Origin: an uncultured bacterium | Lineage (GTDB): Bacteria; Bacillota; Clostridia; Lachnospirales; Lachnospiraceae | Direction: 5' to 3' | Assembly (NCBI GenBank): GCA_947243845.1 | Contig: CAMXIF010000016.1 | Span: 1 to 64,000, forward strand | DNA: 64,000 nt | Shown: positions 1 to 9,018 of the stretch, one piece after another | Position numbering within the stretch: the stretch's first letter is position 1 | Layout of the letters: each line of letters begins with the position of its first letter | Made by a program: the position numbers and the translations under genes | Notes under the pieces: generated by a model | What the model was told of the DNA's origin: nothing | The model's database searches: none | What the model saw: only the letters and a program-made list of their open reading frames with translations

Positions 1-80
1 CGCAAGATGAAAAAAGGCAGCAGGCTGAGAGTTTTTTCAGGTTGCGGATGCATAGCGGCCTCATAAAAGGCAAGAAGTAA
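1..80 (+). CDS. 3' end of an unidentified gene (partial)
   Basis: A reading frame is open from the window edge to a TAA at 78-80 and gives about 25 residues rich in Lys, Gln and Arg, ending in GLIKGKK. It ends 18 bases before the GTG of the alarmone synthetase gene, so the two are probably co-transcribed. Nothing in so short a tail identifies a family. It could also be chance open frame. Confidence 0.4.
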   Translation, partial: QDEKRQQAESFFRLRMHSGLIKGKK

Positions 81-98
81 TCGGGGGATCAGCGAAAC

Positions 99-758
99 GT
101 GGAAGTTATTGTAGATAGAGACAGAGATGGTGATATTGACAGCTGGAAAGAAGTGCAGCTGATTTATAATTCTGCCTTGAAGCAGATTTCAACAAAACTG
201 GAAATCTTAAATGATGAGTTCCAGCATGTACATCGGTATAATCCAATCGAGCATATCAAGTGGCGCATTAAGACGCCGGAGAGTATCGTCAAGAAACTGA
301 AGAAGCATGGTTATGAGTCTACGCTTGATAATATGGTGCGCTATGTCAATGACATTGCGGGTATCCGTGTCATCTGTTCCTTTTCATCGGATATTTATCA
401 GATTGCGGAGATGATCAGTAACCAGAAAGACATCCGTGTGATTTCCGTGAAGGATTATATCGTAAATCCCAAATCCAGCGGATACAAGAGTTATCATATG
501 CTGGTGACGGTTCCGGTCTATCTTTCCGACCGGATTGCAGATGCCAAGGTGGAGATTCAGATTCGGACAGTAGCGATGGATTTCTGGGCCAGCCTGGAGC
601 ATAAGATTCACTATAAGTTTGAAGGAAATGCGCCGGAACACATTAAGGAACAGCTTGTGGAGTGCGCGCAGATGGTGGCGGCGCTGGATGCAAGGATGAT
701 GTCCCTGAATGAGGAAATCCTGCATATAGAGCAGGAAGGCCAGGGGCAGAGAGAGTAA
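99..758 (+). CDS. relQ: Small alarmone synthetase, GTP pyrophosphokinase (RelQ/YjbM type)
   Basis: Transfers pyrophosphate from ATP to GTP or GDP to make (p)ppGpp in the cytosol. The 219 residues hold only the synthetase domain; there is no HD hydrolase, TGS or ACT region, which is the small-alarmone-synthetase layout. Visible motifs are RIKTPESIVKKL, DIAGIRVIC, YKSYHMLVTVPV and VEIQIRTVAMDFWASLEHK, the last matching the G-loop/catalytic end of RelA synthetases. The start is GTG with GGGGGA 10 bases upstream. It is followed by a terminator. RelQ and RelP types cannot be separated with certainty from sequence reading alone. Confidence 0.9.
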   Translation: MEVIVDRDRDGDIDSWKEVQLIYNSALKQISTKLEILNDEFQHVHRYNPIEHIKWRIKTPESIVKKLKKHGYESTLDNMVRYVNDIAGIRVICSFSSDIYQIAEMISNQKDIRVISVKDYIVNPKSSGYKSYHMLVTVPVYLSDRIADAKVEIQIRTVAMDFWASLEHKIHYKFEGNAPEHIKEQLVECAQMVAALDARMMSLNEEILHIEQEGQGQRE

Positions 759-767
759 AAGACAGAG

Positions 768-797
768 AAAAGGGAGGCACGCCGCCTCTCTTTTTTA
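768..797 (+). terminator. Rho-independent terminator after relQ
   Basis: GGGAGGC at 772-778 pairs with GCCTCTC at 784-790 (one G-T pair), followed directly by six T. It lies 10 bases after the relQ stop codon. Confidence 0.8.
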
Positions 798-1073
798 TTA
801 CCCTTATCTTTGTATAATCTACCCATAAATGAGGAGTGCCCAGGCACCTTGCGGCACCCGGGCTATTATGAAAAAATTTATCCATGTGTGTAATGATAAC
901 ACTACATATTGTCTCGTTTGGTATGTTTAAAGTATACTTCCTAAATATGAATAAATTATGAACGAAGTGTAAAGTTATCGTTAATGTTTACAAATGGATA
1001 GAATTAGAAGTAAAAAAAATATGCAATATGCACAAATGGAAAGATGGCGATATCAGGAAAAGTCTTTTATTTG

Positions 1074-1102
1074 TTGTCATCGAGCCGGAAAAATGGTAAT
1101 AT
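1074..1102 (+). promoter_or_regulatory. Candidate sigma-A promoter for the 1150-3227 operon
   Basis: TTGTCA (1074-1079), a 17-base spacer and TAATAT (1097-1102) lie 48 bases before the first start codon. The rest of 798-1149 is AT-rich and shows no gene; a GC-rich imperfect hairpin lies at about 837-864. Confidence 0.45.
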
Positions 1103-1149
1103 GAAAAAATAATTGGGTACAATGTCTAAAGATGAGATGGAGGCATAGA

Positions 1150-1650
1150 ATGGATACTTTTATTGATAAACTGGCACAGAAAAGAAATGCGCAGGAAATG
1201 ATCCGTGCCAATTCCGCGGCGGAGGCAGCCAGACTGGAACAGATGCAGAATCAGATGAAGGCCTATGATGAAATCATGCAGGAAGTCCGTAAAGTGAATT
1301 TAAAGACAGCCGAGAATGTGGCGGAAGTGAAAAAGGTATTGGAAGAGTGCATAGCCAGGCTGGAGTCCATAGAGACAAGCAGTGTACAGACGGCCGACAC
1401 GGAACAGACACTTACGCAGATCAAGGCGCTTATAGAGGAGCGTTTTAAGCAGTCAGAGGATTTTGCACACAAGGAGAATGTGAAAGTTTACCGCAATGTG
1501 CAGGCTGCATTTACAGAAGAATTGGGTAAACAGACGAAAGAAGTCAAAGGCAGCAAGGCGCTTTTGCCGGTCTGTGTCCTGATACTGATCGGGGTGATCG
1601 CTGATATCGTGATCAATCTACTCCCCATCATCAATGGATTTGTAAGATGA
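1150..1650 (+). CDS. Coiled-coil protein with C-terminal membrane segment, function unknown
   Basis: 166 residues. Residues from about 1 to 135 are charged and Ala/Glu/Lys-rich with heptad-like spacing, suggesting a long coiled coil. Near the C-terminus a hydrophobic stretch (ALLPVCVLILIGVIADIVI) is followed by a short tail, so this is probably a tail-anchored membrane protein. I chose the ATG at 1150 because GATGGAGG precedes it at 7 bases; an upstream in-frame ATG at 1132 has no ribosome site. The stop overlaps the start of the next gene by four bases (ATGA), so it is translationally coupled to a wall-associated M23 protein and may act with it. I recognise no named family. Confidence 0.75.
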   Translation: MDTFIDKLAQKRNAQEMIRANSAAEAARLEQMQNQMKAYDEIMQEVRKVNLKTAENVAEVKKVLEECIARLESIETSSVQTADTEQTLTQIKALIEERFKQSEDFAHKENVKVYRNVQAAFTEELGKQTKEVKGSKALLPVCVLILIGVIADIVINLLPIINGFVR

Positions 1651-3227
1651 AAATAATCAGCAGACATTATAAAAAAATGAAAATTGCATATATTAAGGTT
1701 GCGGTGCTTGCAATCATCGCAGCCGCCTTTTGTCTGCCCTATATGCAGCGGCTGGAGAGTACCGGTGACAATATCTTTACAGTGTATTTAAACGGTATGG
1801 TGGTGGGCGTGATGGGCGACATCGAAGAGGCTGACAACTATCTGATCGCGGCCAGAAAAAAGCTGGCAGGCAGCAGTGATGAGATGGTGCTTGCGGAGAG
1901 CGAACTGACCTATGAGGGTGAGGAAGTACTCTGGGGCACAGTAGATGACGATAGTGTCATAATTTCTAACATGGTTACTGCGCTGCGGGGAAGCGTGAAA
2001 GAGACGTTGAACCGTTCCTACACGGTGAAAATTAACGAGTATACGGTAAATCTGGCGAGTACACAGGAAGTGCTGGCGCTTCTGCAGGCATCCATTCAAA
2101 AATATGACAGTGAAAACGCTTACTATGTGGATTTGGTGCTGGATTCAGAGAGAGAATTGAATGTGCTCACCACGCAGATTTATTCATCGGAGGAACACAA
2201 GGAGGAAGAGGAAGCCGAGGAGGTTATGACCAGTGCAGGTATCAATGCGGTCATAGACGAAATGTTTGAGGATATAGAGCCGGCGGCGGAAAAGGATTTT
2301 TCTGATTATGAACTGGGGCTTTTGTCTCTGGAATTTGGGGATACTGTGGAAGTGGTGGAATCCTATCTGCAAGATTATGAGTTAACACCTCTTTCCATAG
2401 CTATTGAAGAGGTGACAAAGGATCAGGAGAAAGAACAGATATATGAGGTGGTATCGGGCGATACGCTTTCTCAGATTGCAGAGAAAAACGAGATTCCGCT
2501 GGCAGATTTGATCGCCATGAATGAGACCATAGAGAATGAAAATTCTATGATCCGCGTGGGCGATGAACTGATCGTGACTGTGCCGGAACCGGAACTTTCC
2601 GTAGAACGCATAGAGCAGATGTATTATGAAGAGGACTATGAGGCGGAAATTATCTATGTGGACAATGACGACTGGTATACGAACCAGACGCAGACTCTGC
2701 AGGAGCCTTCAGCAGGGCACCGTAAGGTAGTGGCAGATGTGTCTTACCGTAATAAGGAGGAAGTCAGCAGGGAGATTTTGAAAGAAGAGATCACCTATGA
2801 AGCTGTGCCTAAGATTGTGGAGCGGGGCACTAAGATTCCGCCTACGTATATCAAACCGATTTCCGGCGGCAGACAGTCTTCCGGTTTTGGCAGACGTAAA
2901 GCGCCCACCAGAGGAGCAAGCACCTATCATAAAGGCATAGACTGGGCGACACCGGTCGGCACAGCGGTTATGGCATCTTCCACGGGTACGGTGGCGAAGG
3001 CTGGCTGGGGCAGTGGTTATGGTTATGTGGTTTATATCAATCACGCGGACGGCAGGCAGACCAGATATGGACATCTGAGTAAGGTTTTGGTGTCTCAGGG
3101 TCAGACGGTAACCCAGGGTCAGAAGATTGCCTTAAGCGGCAATACGGGTGTGAGTACGGGGCCGCATTTACACTTTGAGATCCTGCTAAACGGCAGCCAG
3201 GTGAACCCTCTGCAATACCTGAATTAA
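1647..3227 (+). CDS. Membrane-anchored LysM-G5-M23 peptidoglycan endopeptidase
   Basis: 526 residues. An N-terminal membrane segment (IKVAVLAIIAAAFCLPY) is followed by about 230 acidic residues, a LysM domain around residues 268-315 (YEVVSGDTLSQIAEKNEIP), a G5-type stretch (EEVSREILKEEITYEAVPK) and a C-terminal M23 domain with HKGIDWATPVGT, GYVVYINH, RYGHLS and GPHLHFEI, which carry the metal-binding and catalytic histidines. M23 enzymes cut peptide crosslinks in peptidoglycan; some only regulate other hydrolases, but here the active-site set looks intact. It probably works outside the membrane in cell-wall remodelling. It overlaps the upstream coiled-coil gene by four bases. An alternative start is the ATG at 1677. 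Confidence 0.88.
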   Translation: MKIISRHYKKMKIAYIKVAVLAIIAAAFCLPYMQRLESTGDNIFTVYLNGMVVGVMGDIEEADNYLIAARKKLAGSSDEMVLAESELTYEGEEVLWGTVDDDSVIISNMVTALRGSVKETLNRSYTVKINEYTVNLASTQEVLALLQASIQKYDSENAYYVDLVLDSERELNVLTTQIYSSEEHKEEEEAEEVMTSAGINAVIDEMFEDIEPAAEKDFSDYELGLLSLEFGDTVEVVESYLQDYELTPLSIAIEEVTKDQEKEQIYEVVSGDTLSQIAEKNEIPLADLIAMNETIENENSMIRVGDELIVTVPEPELSVERIEQMYYEEDYEAEIIYVDNDDWYTNQTQTLQEPSAGHRKVVADVSYRNKEEVSREILKEEITYEAVPKIVERGTKIPPTYIKPISGGRQSSGFGRRKAPTRGASTYHKGIDWATPVGTAVMASSTGTVAKAGWGSGYGYVVYINHADGRQTRYGHLSKVLVSQGQTVTQGQKIALSGNTGVSTGPHLHFEILLNGSQVNPLQYLN

Positions 3228-3311
3228 TCTGCCCATTTACAAATGGGCAAATTATGGTATACTGTTAGTTATATGTTTGGCATTTTTGTGTGAGAAAGGC
3301 AGTAAACATAA

Positions 3312-4604
3312 ATGGAACAATATGCGATTAAAGGTGGAAATCCGTTAGTCGGTGAGGTTGAGATTGGCGGCGCGAAGAATGCGGCGCTGGCAATCCTGGC
3401 AGCTGCTATTATGACGGATGAGACCGTATTGATAGAAAATGTGCCTGATGTCAGAGATACTAATGTGATGATGCAGGCGATGGAAAGTATTGGCGTGGTC
3501 ATTAACCGCATTGACAGACATACAGTGAAAGTCAATGCCTCACAGGTTCACGATTTGGTAATAGAGGACGATTATATCAAAAAGATCAGGGCTTCCTATT
3601 ATCTGTTAGGAGCGCTGCTCGGTAAATACAGTAAGGCAGAAGTGGCGCTTCCGGGTGGATGCAACATAGGGCTGCGCCCGATTGACCAGCATATCAAGGG
3701 CTTTCGTGCACTGGGCGCTAATGTCAGGATTGAGCACGGTCTGATCATCACAGAGACCGATAAATTGAAAGGAAATCACATTTACATGGATGTGGTGACA
3801 GTGGGCGCTACCATGAACGTAATGATGGCGGCTGTCATGGCGGAGGGTCAGACTGTGATCGAAAACGCAGCCAAGGAGCCGCATGTGGTGGATTTGGCGA
3901 ATTTTTTGAACAGTATGGGCGCTAATATTAAGGGTGCGGGTACGGATGTGATCCGTATCAGGGGCGTGTCCAAACTGCATGGTACGGAGTATGGTATCAT
4001 TCCCGATCAGATTGAGGCAGGCACCTTTATGTTTGCCGCGGCGGTGACCAAAGGGGATGTGACGGTAAAGAACGTGATTCCCAAGCATCTGGAATCCATC
4101 AGCGCCAAACTTCTGGAGATTGGCTGTGAGATTGAGGAGTCCGATGATGCGGTGCGCGTGGTGGCATCCAAACCGCTTGCACATACCCATGTTAAGACAT
4201 TGCCTTATCCCGGTTTCCCTACGGATATGCAGCCGCAGATTACCGTGGCGTTAGGTCTTTCTGCAGGGACAAGCATTGTGACGGAGAGTATCTTCGAGAA
4301 TCGTTTTAAATATGTGGACGAGCTCACCTGTATGGGTGCTAATATCAAAGTGGAGAGCAATACCGCAATTATTGATGGTGTGCCCAAGTATACAGGAGCA
4401 AATATTACAGCGCCCGACCTGCGTGCCGGCGCAGCACTGGTGATTGCCGGTCTTGCGGCGGATGGGATTACTACGGTGGATGATATCAAATATATTGAAC
4501 GTGGGTATGAAGATTTCCATTTGAAACTGCAGAGCCTGGGGGCGCAGATTGATCTGGTGACCACAGAGCGGGATATGCAGAAGTTTAAGTTGAAAGTTGG
4601 ATGA
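3312..4604 (+). CDS. murA: UDP-N-acetylglucosamine 1-carboxyvinyltransferase
   Basis: Catalyses the first committed step of peptidoglycan precursor synthesis, adding enolpyruvate from PEP to UDP-GlcNAc in the cytosol. The 430-residue length is normal for the family. The catalytic cysteine is Cys117 in LPGGCNIGLRPIDQHI, the residue attacked by fosfomycin. Other family signatures are GGAKNAALAILAA near the N-terminus, EAGTFMFAAA and PDLRAGAALVIAGL. Firmicutes often carry two paralogues (MurA1/MurA2); I cannot say which this is. It follows the M23 gene by 84 bases that contain an inverted repeat (GCCCATTT/AATGGGC) without a T-tract. Confidence 0.95.
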   Translation: MEQYAIKGGNPLVGEVEIGGAKNAALAILAAAIMTDETVLIENVPDVRDTNVMMQAMESIGVVINRIDRHTVKVNASQVHDLVIEDDYIKKIRASYYLLGALLGKYSKAEVALPGGCNIGLRPIDQHIKGFRALGANVRIEHGLIITETDKLKGNHIYMDVVTVGATMNVMMAAVMAEGQTVIENAAKEPHVVDLANFLNSMGANIKGAGTDVIRIRGVSKLHGTEYGIIPDQIEAGTFMFAAAVTKGDVTVKNVIPKHLESISAKLLEIGCEIEESDDAVRVVASKPLAHTHVKTLPYPGFPTDMQPQITVALGLSAGTSIVTESIFENRFKYVDELTCMGANIKVESNTAIIDGVPKYTGANITAPDLRAGAALVIAGLAADGITTVDDIKYIERGYEDFHLKLQSLGAQIDLVTTERDMQKFKLKVG

Positions 4605-4666
4605 TCGGTTGAGACAGAAGCATCGGGACTGAAAGGCTGCATGCGAAACACCGAGAATTTTATATA

Positions 4667-4695
4667 TTGACAGAAATCCTGTCAGGGTGTATTGT
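4667..4695 (+). promoter_or_regulatory. Promoter of the SAM riboswitch-metK unit
   Basis: TTGACA (4667-4672), a 17-base spacer and TATTGT (4690-4695). The implied transcription start near 4702 lies about 30 bases before the riboswitch P1 stem, as expected for a leader-controlled gene. Confidence 0.65.
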
Positions 4696-4730
4696 AAGTA
4701 CAGATATGAAAATTCCATATTGTAAGTTTT

Positions 4731-4842
4731 CTCTTATTCAGAGTGGTGGAGATACATAGGATCTATGAAGCCACGGCAACCCCCAAGAGGAAGGTGCCAA
4801 CCTGAGCGAAATGCTGTCACAGACAGATCGAACAATAAGAGG
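4731..4842 (+). promoter_or_regulatory. SAM-I (S-box) riboswitch
   Basis: P1 is CTCTTATT (4731-4738) pairing with AATAAGAG (4834-4841). Between them are the conserved S-box blocks: AGAGTGGTGGAG, ATGAAGCCACGGCAACC and AAGGTGCCAACCTGAGCGA. The aptamer binds S-adenosylmethionine and, in this family, ligand binding favours a downstream terminator. Its target is metK, so high SAM should reduce SAM synthetase expression. Confidence 0.95.
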
Positions 4843-4863
4843 ATTTGATTATCGACTGTCGGG

Positions 4864-4897
4864 TCCGCTTATTTCGTGAGAAATCAGCGGATTTTTA
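4864..4897 (+). terminator. Riboswitch expression-platform terminator
   Basis: TCCGCT (4864-4869) and AGCGGA (4886-4891 region) close a stem with an inner ATTTC/GAAAT pairing around a GTGA loop, followed by TTTTTATT. It sits 22 bases after the aptamer and about 100 bases before metK, where an S-box regulated terminator belongs. Confidence 0.85.
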
Positions 4898-4994
4898 TTC
4901 TGCGAAGCAAGTTTTTGGTTGTATCCGAGGCTGTGGAGCAGATTTCGCTAAATGATTAGCGAAGCAAATTATTTTAAACTTAAGGAGAGGAAAA

Positions 4995-6176
4995 ATGGAA
5001 AAAAGATTATTTACTTCAGAATCTGTAACAGAAGGCCATCCTGACAAAGTCTGCGATGCCATTTCAGACGCCATTCTTGACGCCTGCATGGAGAAAGATC
5101 CCATGAGCCGTGTGGCATGTGAGACCGCAGTTTGTACAGGATTCGTGCTGGTGACCGGTGAGATTACCACCAATGCATATGTGGATATGCAGAAGATCGT
5201 GCGTGATACCGTGAAAGAGATCGGATATACCAAATCCGAATATGGCTTTGACGGCAACACCTGTGCAGTGTTTGTAGCGATTGACGAGCAGTCGGCAGAT
5301 ATTGCTATGGGTGTGGACAAGGCTCTGGAGGCGAAGAAGGGTGAGCAGAACGATGACCTTGACACAGGCGCTGGCGATCAGGGTATGATGTTCGGTTATG
5401 CGACCAACGAGACAGAGGAGTATATGCCTTATCCGATCGACCTGGCACACAAGCTGGCTTTACAGCTGACCAAGGTGCGTAAGGACGGCACATTGAAATA
5501 TTTAAGACCTGACGGTAAGAGCCAGGTATCCGTAGAGTATGATGAGGCTGGCAAGCCGGTTCGTCTTGAGGCAGTGGTATTATCCACGCAGCATGATGAT
5601 GATGTGACACAGGAACAGATTCATGAAGACATCAAGAAATATGTGTTTGATCCCGTTCTGCCGAAAGAACTGATAGACGAGCAGACGAAATTCTTCATCA
5701 ATCCCACAGGGCGTTTCGTAATCGGCGGCCCTCACGGTGATGCAGGTCTCACAGGCCGTAAGATCATTGTTGATACATACGGCGGTTATGCACGTCACGG
5801 CGGCGGCGCTTTTTCCGGTAAGGACTGCACCAAGGTTGACCGTTCTGCAGCCTATGCAGCGCGTTATGTGGCGAAGAATATTGTAGCGGCAGGCATTGCC
5901 GACAAGTGTGAGATTCAGTTATCCTATGCGATCGGTGTGGCACAGCCCACTTCTATCATGGTAGATACATTCGGTACCGGTAAGATTGCTGATGATAAGC
6001 TGGTAGAGATCGTGCGTGAGAACTTTGATTTAAGGCCGGCAGGCATCATCAAGATGCTCGACCTGCGCCGCCCGATCTACAAGCAGACAGCGGCTTACGG
6101 ACATTTTGGCCGTAATGATCTGGATCTGCCTTGGGAGAAACTGGACAAGGTTGACGCTTTAAAAAAGTACTTATAA
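4995..6176 (+). CDS. metK: S-adenosylmethionine synthetase
   Basis: Makes SAM from methionine and ATP with release of phosphate and pyrophosphate. The 393 residues match the family length. Visible signatures are [20 protein letters not shown] at the N-terminus, [32 protein letters not shown] and [19 protein letters not shown], which carry the ATP, Mg/K and methionine contacts. AAGGAGAGG precedes the ATG by about 6 bases. It is the first and only gene after a SAM-I riboswitch, and is followed by a strong hairpin, so it is probably monocistronic. Confidence 0.97.
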   Translation: MEKRLFTSESVTEGHPDKVCDAISDAILDACMEKDPMSRVACETAVCTGFVLVTGEITTNAYVDMQKIVRDTVKEIGYTKSEYGFDGNTCAVFVAIDEQSADIAMGVDKALEAKKGEQNDDLDTGAGDQGMMFGYATNETEEYMPYPIDLAHKLALQLTKVRKDGTLKYLRPDGKSQVSVEYDEAGKPVRLEAVVLSTQHDDDVTQEQIHEDIKKYVFDPVLPKELIDEQTKFFINPTGRFVIGGPHGDAGLTGRKIIVDTYGGYARHGGGAFSGKDCTKVDRSAAYAARYVAKNIVAAGIADKCEIQLSYAIGVAQPTSIMVDTFGTGKIADDKLVEIVRENFDLRPAGIIKMLDLRRPIYKQTAAYGHFGRNDLDLPWEKLDKVDALKKYL

Positions 6177-6235
6177 AATGAGAGTACATATAAATGACAT
6201 ATTTGTCATTTTATGTGTGACTTGCAGGAATCAAG

Positions 6236-6268
6236 AGTCCCTGTATCCATGTGATACAGGGACTTTAT
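6236..6268 (+). terminator. Terminator-like hairpin after metK
   Basis: A perfect 12-bp stem, AGTCCCTGTATC (6236-6247) and GATACAGGGACT (6253-6264), with a 5-base loop. The following tail (TTATGTG) is only partly T-rich. A smaller hairpin, AAATGACA/TGTCATTT, lies just before it at about 6192-6211. Confidence 0.65.
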
Positions 6269-6313
6269 GTGACTATACCATAAAAGTTTGTGTAAAAGGG
6301 AGAACATGCAATA

Positions 6314-7012
6314 ATGGAAACATACAGGATTTTGCTTGTGGAAGATGATACAGAGATCAGTGAAATGTTAAAAAACTATCTTTCTACAGAAAATTATGAA
6401 GTAGTATGTGCTTTTGATGGGCAGGAAGCCTGTGCAAAGTTTGACGAGGCAGATTTTGACCTGGTTTTGCTTGATCTGATGATACCGAAAATAAGCGGCA
6501 TGGGTGTGATGGAGCATATCCGCAGGAAGAGTTTCCTTCCCATCATCATCCTTTCTGCCAAAGATACGGAGAGCGATAAGACATTGGGACTGGGGCTGGG
6601 GGCGGATGATTATATCACCAAGCCTTTTTCGGTGGTGGAAGTTCTGGCACGGATTAAGGCGGCGCTGCGCAGAACGATGCATTATGACAGCGTTAAGGCC
6701 AAGGAACCTGCCATTTTGCAGGCGGGGGAACTGATTATGAATCTGACAGACTATACAGTTACGAAGCGTGGAGAGACAGTAGAACTGACGGCCAAGGAGT
6801 TTGAAATCCTGAAGATTCTGATGCAGAATCCGAAAAAAGTCTACACCAAAGAGCAGTTATATTCTCTTGTGTGGAATGACGCTTATCTGGGAGACGAAAA
6901 TGCTGTCAATGTACATATCAGCAGATTGAGAAATAAAATTGAAGATGATTCCCGCAAACCCGTATATATTCTTACGGTCTGGGGGATTGGCTATAAACTT
7001 GAAACTGTGTAG
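6314..7012 (+). CDS. OmpR/PhoB-family response regulator
   Basis: 232 residues: an N-terminal receiver domain with acidic pocket (ILLVEDD), phosphoacceptor Asp in LVLLDLMIP, Thr/Ser switch in IIILSAKD and invariant Lys in ITKPF; then a winged-helix DNA-binding domain from about residue 130 (ELTAKEFEILKILMQNP, NVHISRLRNKIE, ILTVWGIGYKLE). It lies 60 bases upstream of a membrane histidine kinase and is followed by an ABC transporter pair. That order is typical of systems sensing peptide antibiotics or envelope stress and switching on an exporter; this target is inferred from context. Confidence 0.93.
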   Translation: METYRILLVEDDTEISEMLKNYLSTENYEVVCAFDGQEACAKFDEADFDLVLLDLMIPKISGMGVMEHIRRKSFLPIIILSAKDTESDKTLGLGLGADDYITKPFSVVEVLARIKAALRRTMHYDSVKAKEPAILQAGELIMNLTDYTVTKRGETVELTAKEFEILKILMQNPKKVYTKEQLYSLVWNDAYLGDENAVNVHISRLRNKIEDDSRKPVYILTVWGIGYKLETV

Positions 7013-7072
7013 AGAGGACTGTTGGAGGTATGAGGATAGATTGGGGCAATGGGTCTGGTTTGGAGGGATTGT

Positions 7073-8011
7073 ATGAATGATGAGATGGTGATATTTGTTC
7101 TGTGCCTTTGTGTGCTGTTTCTTCTGGGAATCATGCTTTATCAGCGGATTGTATTCCTTACCGGTACACAGAAAAAACTGCGGGCGGTGCATGGAAAATT
7201 AAGGGAGATTCTGGATGAGGACAGCGATGAGAGCCTTATGATTTTTACGGAGAATAAGGAGTTGATGGAACTGGCGGCACAGATCAACCGGCTGTTGGAA
7301 AAACGGCGGAGGACGAAGGCGGATTACCGCCGTTATGAACTGGCTTCCCGGAGAATGTTGTCCAATATTTCCCATGACATGAAAACACCCATGACCGTTA
7401 TACTGGGGTACCTGGAAATTATGCAGATGGACGGGGCAGCATCGCCGGAGATGCTGGCAAAGACACGGCAGAAAGCCCAGAGTCTGATGGCAATGATCGA
7501 GGAGTTCTTTACACTGGCGAAGCTGGAGGCGGGGGATACGGATTTGGAACTTACCCGGCTGGATATCTGTGAGGCCTGCCGGGAGAATATTCTGGATTTC
7601 TATGAAATGTTATCAGAAGCCAAATTTCAGGTAGAAGTGGATGTGCCGGAGACTGCCGTTTATATTCAGGGCAACAGAGAAGCCTTGCAGAGGATTATAA
7701 CGAACCTGATTTCCAATGTACTGCGCTATGGTTCTGATGGGAAATATTTGGGCATCTTTTTAAGGACAGACGCAGAAACGGTCTGTATCGATGTGGTTGA
7801 TAAAGGACAGGGCATTGACAAGGCTTTTGCGCAGAGCGTCTTTGACAGACTATTTACCATGGAGGATTCCAGAAGCCGTAAGGTACAGGGCAATGGCCTG
7901 GGACTGACCATTGCCAGGAATCTGGCCTGGCAGATGGGAGGGGAGATCCTTTTGGACAGTACGCCTCATGAGCGGACAACCTTCACGATAAAACTGAAGA
8001 GAGCGATTTGA
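7073..8011 (+). CDS. Membrane sensor histidine kinase
   Basis: 312 residues. One N-terminal hydrophobic segment (VIFVLCLCVLFLLGIML) and almost no extracellular part, so it is an intramembrane-sensing type of kinase. HisKA has the phosphoacceptor His in SNISHDMKTPMTVILGY; the HATPase part has N-box NLISNVLRYG, G1 DVVDKGQGI and G2 GNGLGLTIARNLA. I chose the ATG at 7073 because GGAGGG stands 5-6 bases before it; an ATG at 7049 in frame lacks a good site. It should phosphorylate the regulator encoded just upstream; its stimulus may reach it through the adjacent ABC transporter. Confidence 0.92.
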   Translation: MNDEMVIFVLCLCVLFLLGIMLYQRIVFLTGTQKKLRAVHGKLREILDEDSDESLMIFTENKELMELAAQINRLLEKRRRTKADYRRYELASRRMLSNISHDMKTPMTVILGYLEIMQMDGAASPEMLAKTRQKAQSLMAMIEEFFTLAKLEAGDTDLELTRLDICEACRENILDFYEMLSEAKFQVEVDVPETAVYIQGNREALQRIITNLISNVLRYGSDGKYLGIFLRTDAETVCIDVVDKGQGIDKAFAQSVFDRLFTMEDSRSRKVQGNGLGLTIARNLAWQMGGEILLDSTPHERTTFTIKLKRAI

Positions 8012-8102
8012 TAGAAAACGAAAGAAATTCGTAAGATTTAGGCAAGAGTTTTGAAAAGACGGGCCGCTACAATGGGATTAGAACAGAAGGGAGGCAGATA
8101 AC

Positions 8103-9014
8103 ATGTCATATATTTTACAGACCAGCCGCCTGACCAAGACCATTGGCGGGAAGGAACTGGTGACAAATGTGGATATCCACATCAAAAAGGGTGAGATTTA
8201 CGGGTTTCTTGGCCCCAACGGGGCCGGTAAAACAACGGTCATGAAAATGATCACAAACCTCTGGAAACCTACGGAGGGTGAGATTGAGATTCTTGGAAAG
8301 AAGCTCACGCCCCAGTCTTATGAAGTGTTGAGACGCATGGGGAGCATCATTGAATTTCCGGTGTTTTATGAGCACATGTCCGGTTATGATAACCTGAAGC
8401 TTCACAGAGAGTATATGGGATACTATCAGCATGGAAGTATTGAAAATGCTCTTGACATGCTGGATTTGACTGATGCGGCAGGAAAACCGGTAAAGAATTA
8501 TTCGCTGGGAATGAAGGAGCGTTTGGGGATTGCAAGGGCCATTTTGTGTAAGCCGGAACTTTTGATTCTGGATGAACCTACCAATGGACTGGATCCGGCA
8601 GGTATGAAGCAGATTCGCGGCCTGTTAAGAACCTTGTGCACGGAATATGGCACAACTATCATGGTATCCTCCCATATTCTTTCGGAAATAGAGAGTATTG
8701 CAGATACCGTGGGTGTCATTCACCAAGGCAGAATGCGCAAAGAAATCGGCATGAAAGAGATTGCGCAGATGAGCCTTTCCTATATTGAACTGTCTGTGCG
8801 GCAGCAGGAAAAGGCCTCCTATGTTCTTGCTGATAAACTGGGGCTTACAAATTTTAAAGTAGTGGATGACGGACAGATTCGCATTTACGATACTGCCGTA
8901 TCCACACAGGAGATTACAAAGGCACTGGCTCTTGCCGATGTGCAGGTACTGGCTGTCGGCCAAAAGGCGGAAACCCTGGAAGACTATTTCCTGAAACTGA
9001 CTGCGGAGGTGTAG
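8103..9014 (+). CDS. ABC transporter ATP-binding protein (BcrA-type exporter)
   Basis: 303 residues. Walker A GPNGAGKTT, signature YSLGMKERLGIARAI, Walker B LLILDEPTNGLD and switch His in SSHILSEIE are all intact. The extra C-terminal 80 residues are typical of bacitracin/lantibiotic exporter ATPases. GGGAGG lies before the ATG. The permease begins 4 bases after its stop. With the upstream two-component pair it forms a probable antimicrobial-peptide or bacitracin-like detoxification module; substrate is not shown by the sequence. Confidence 0.9.
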   Translation: MSYILQTSRLTKTIGGKELVTNVDIHIKKGEIYGFLGPNGAGKTTVMKMITNLWKPTEGEIEILGKKLTPQSYEVLRRMGSIIEFPVFYEHMSGYDNLKLHREYMGYYQHGSIENALDMLDLTDAAGKPVKNYSLGMKERLGIARAILCKPELLILDEPTNGLDPAGMKQIRGLLRTLCTEYGTTIMVSSHILSEIESIADTVGVIHQGRMRKEIGMKEIAQMSLSYIELSVRQQEKASYVLADKLGLTNFKVVDDGQIRIYDTAVSTQEITKALALADVQVLAVGQKAETLEDYFLKLTAEV

Positions 9015-9018
9015 AGAT

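Noticed and set aside
3230..3249. Inverted repeat between the M23 gene and murA as terminator
   Set aside because: The GCCCATTT/AATGGGC stem has only a three-base loop and no T-tract.
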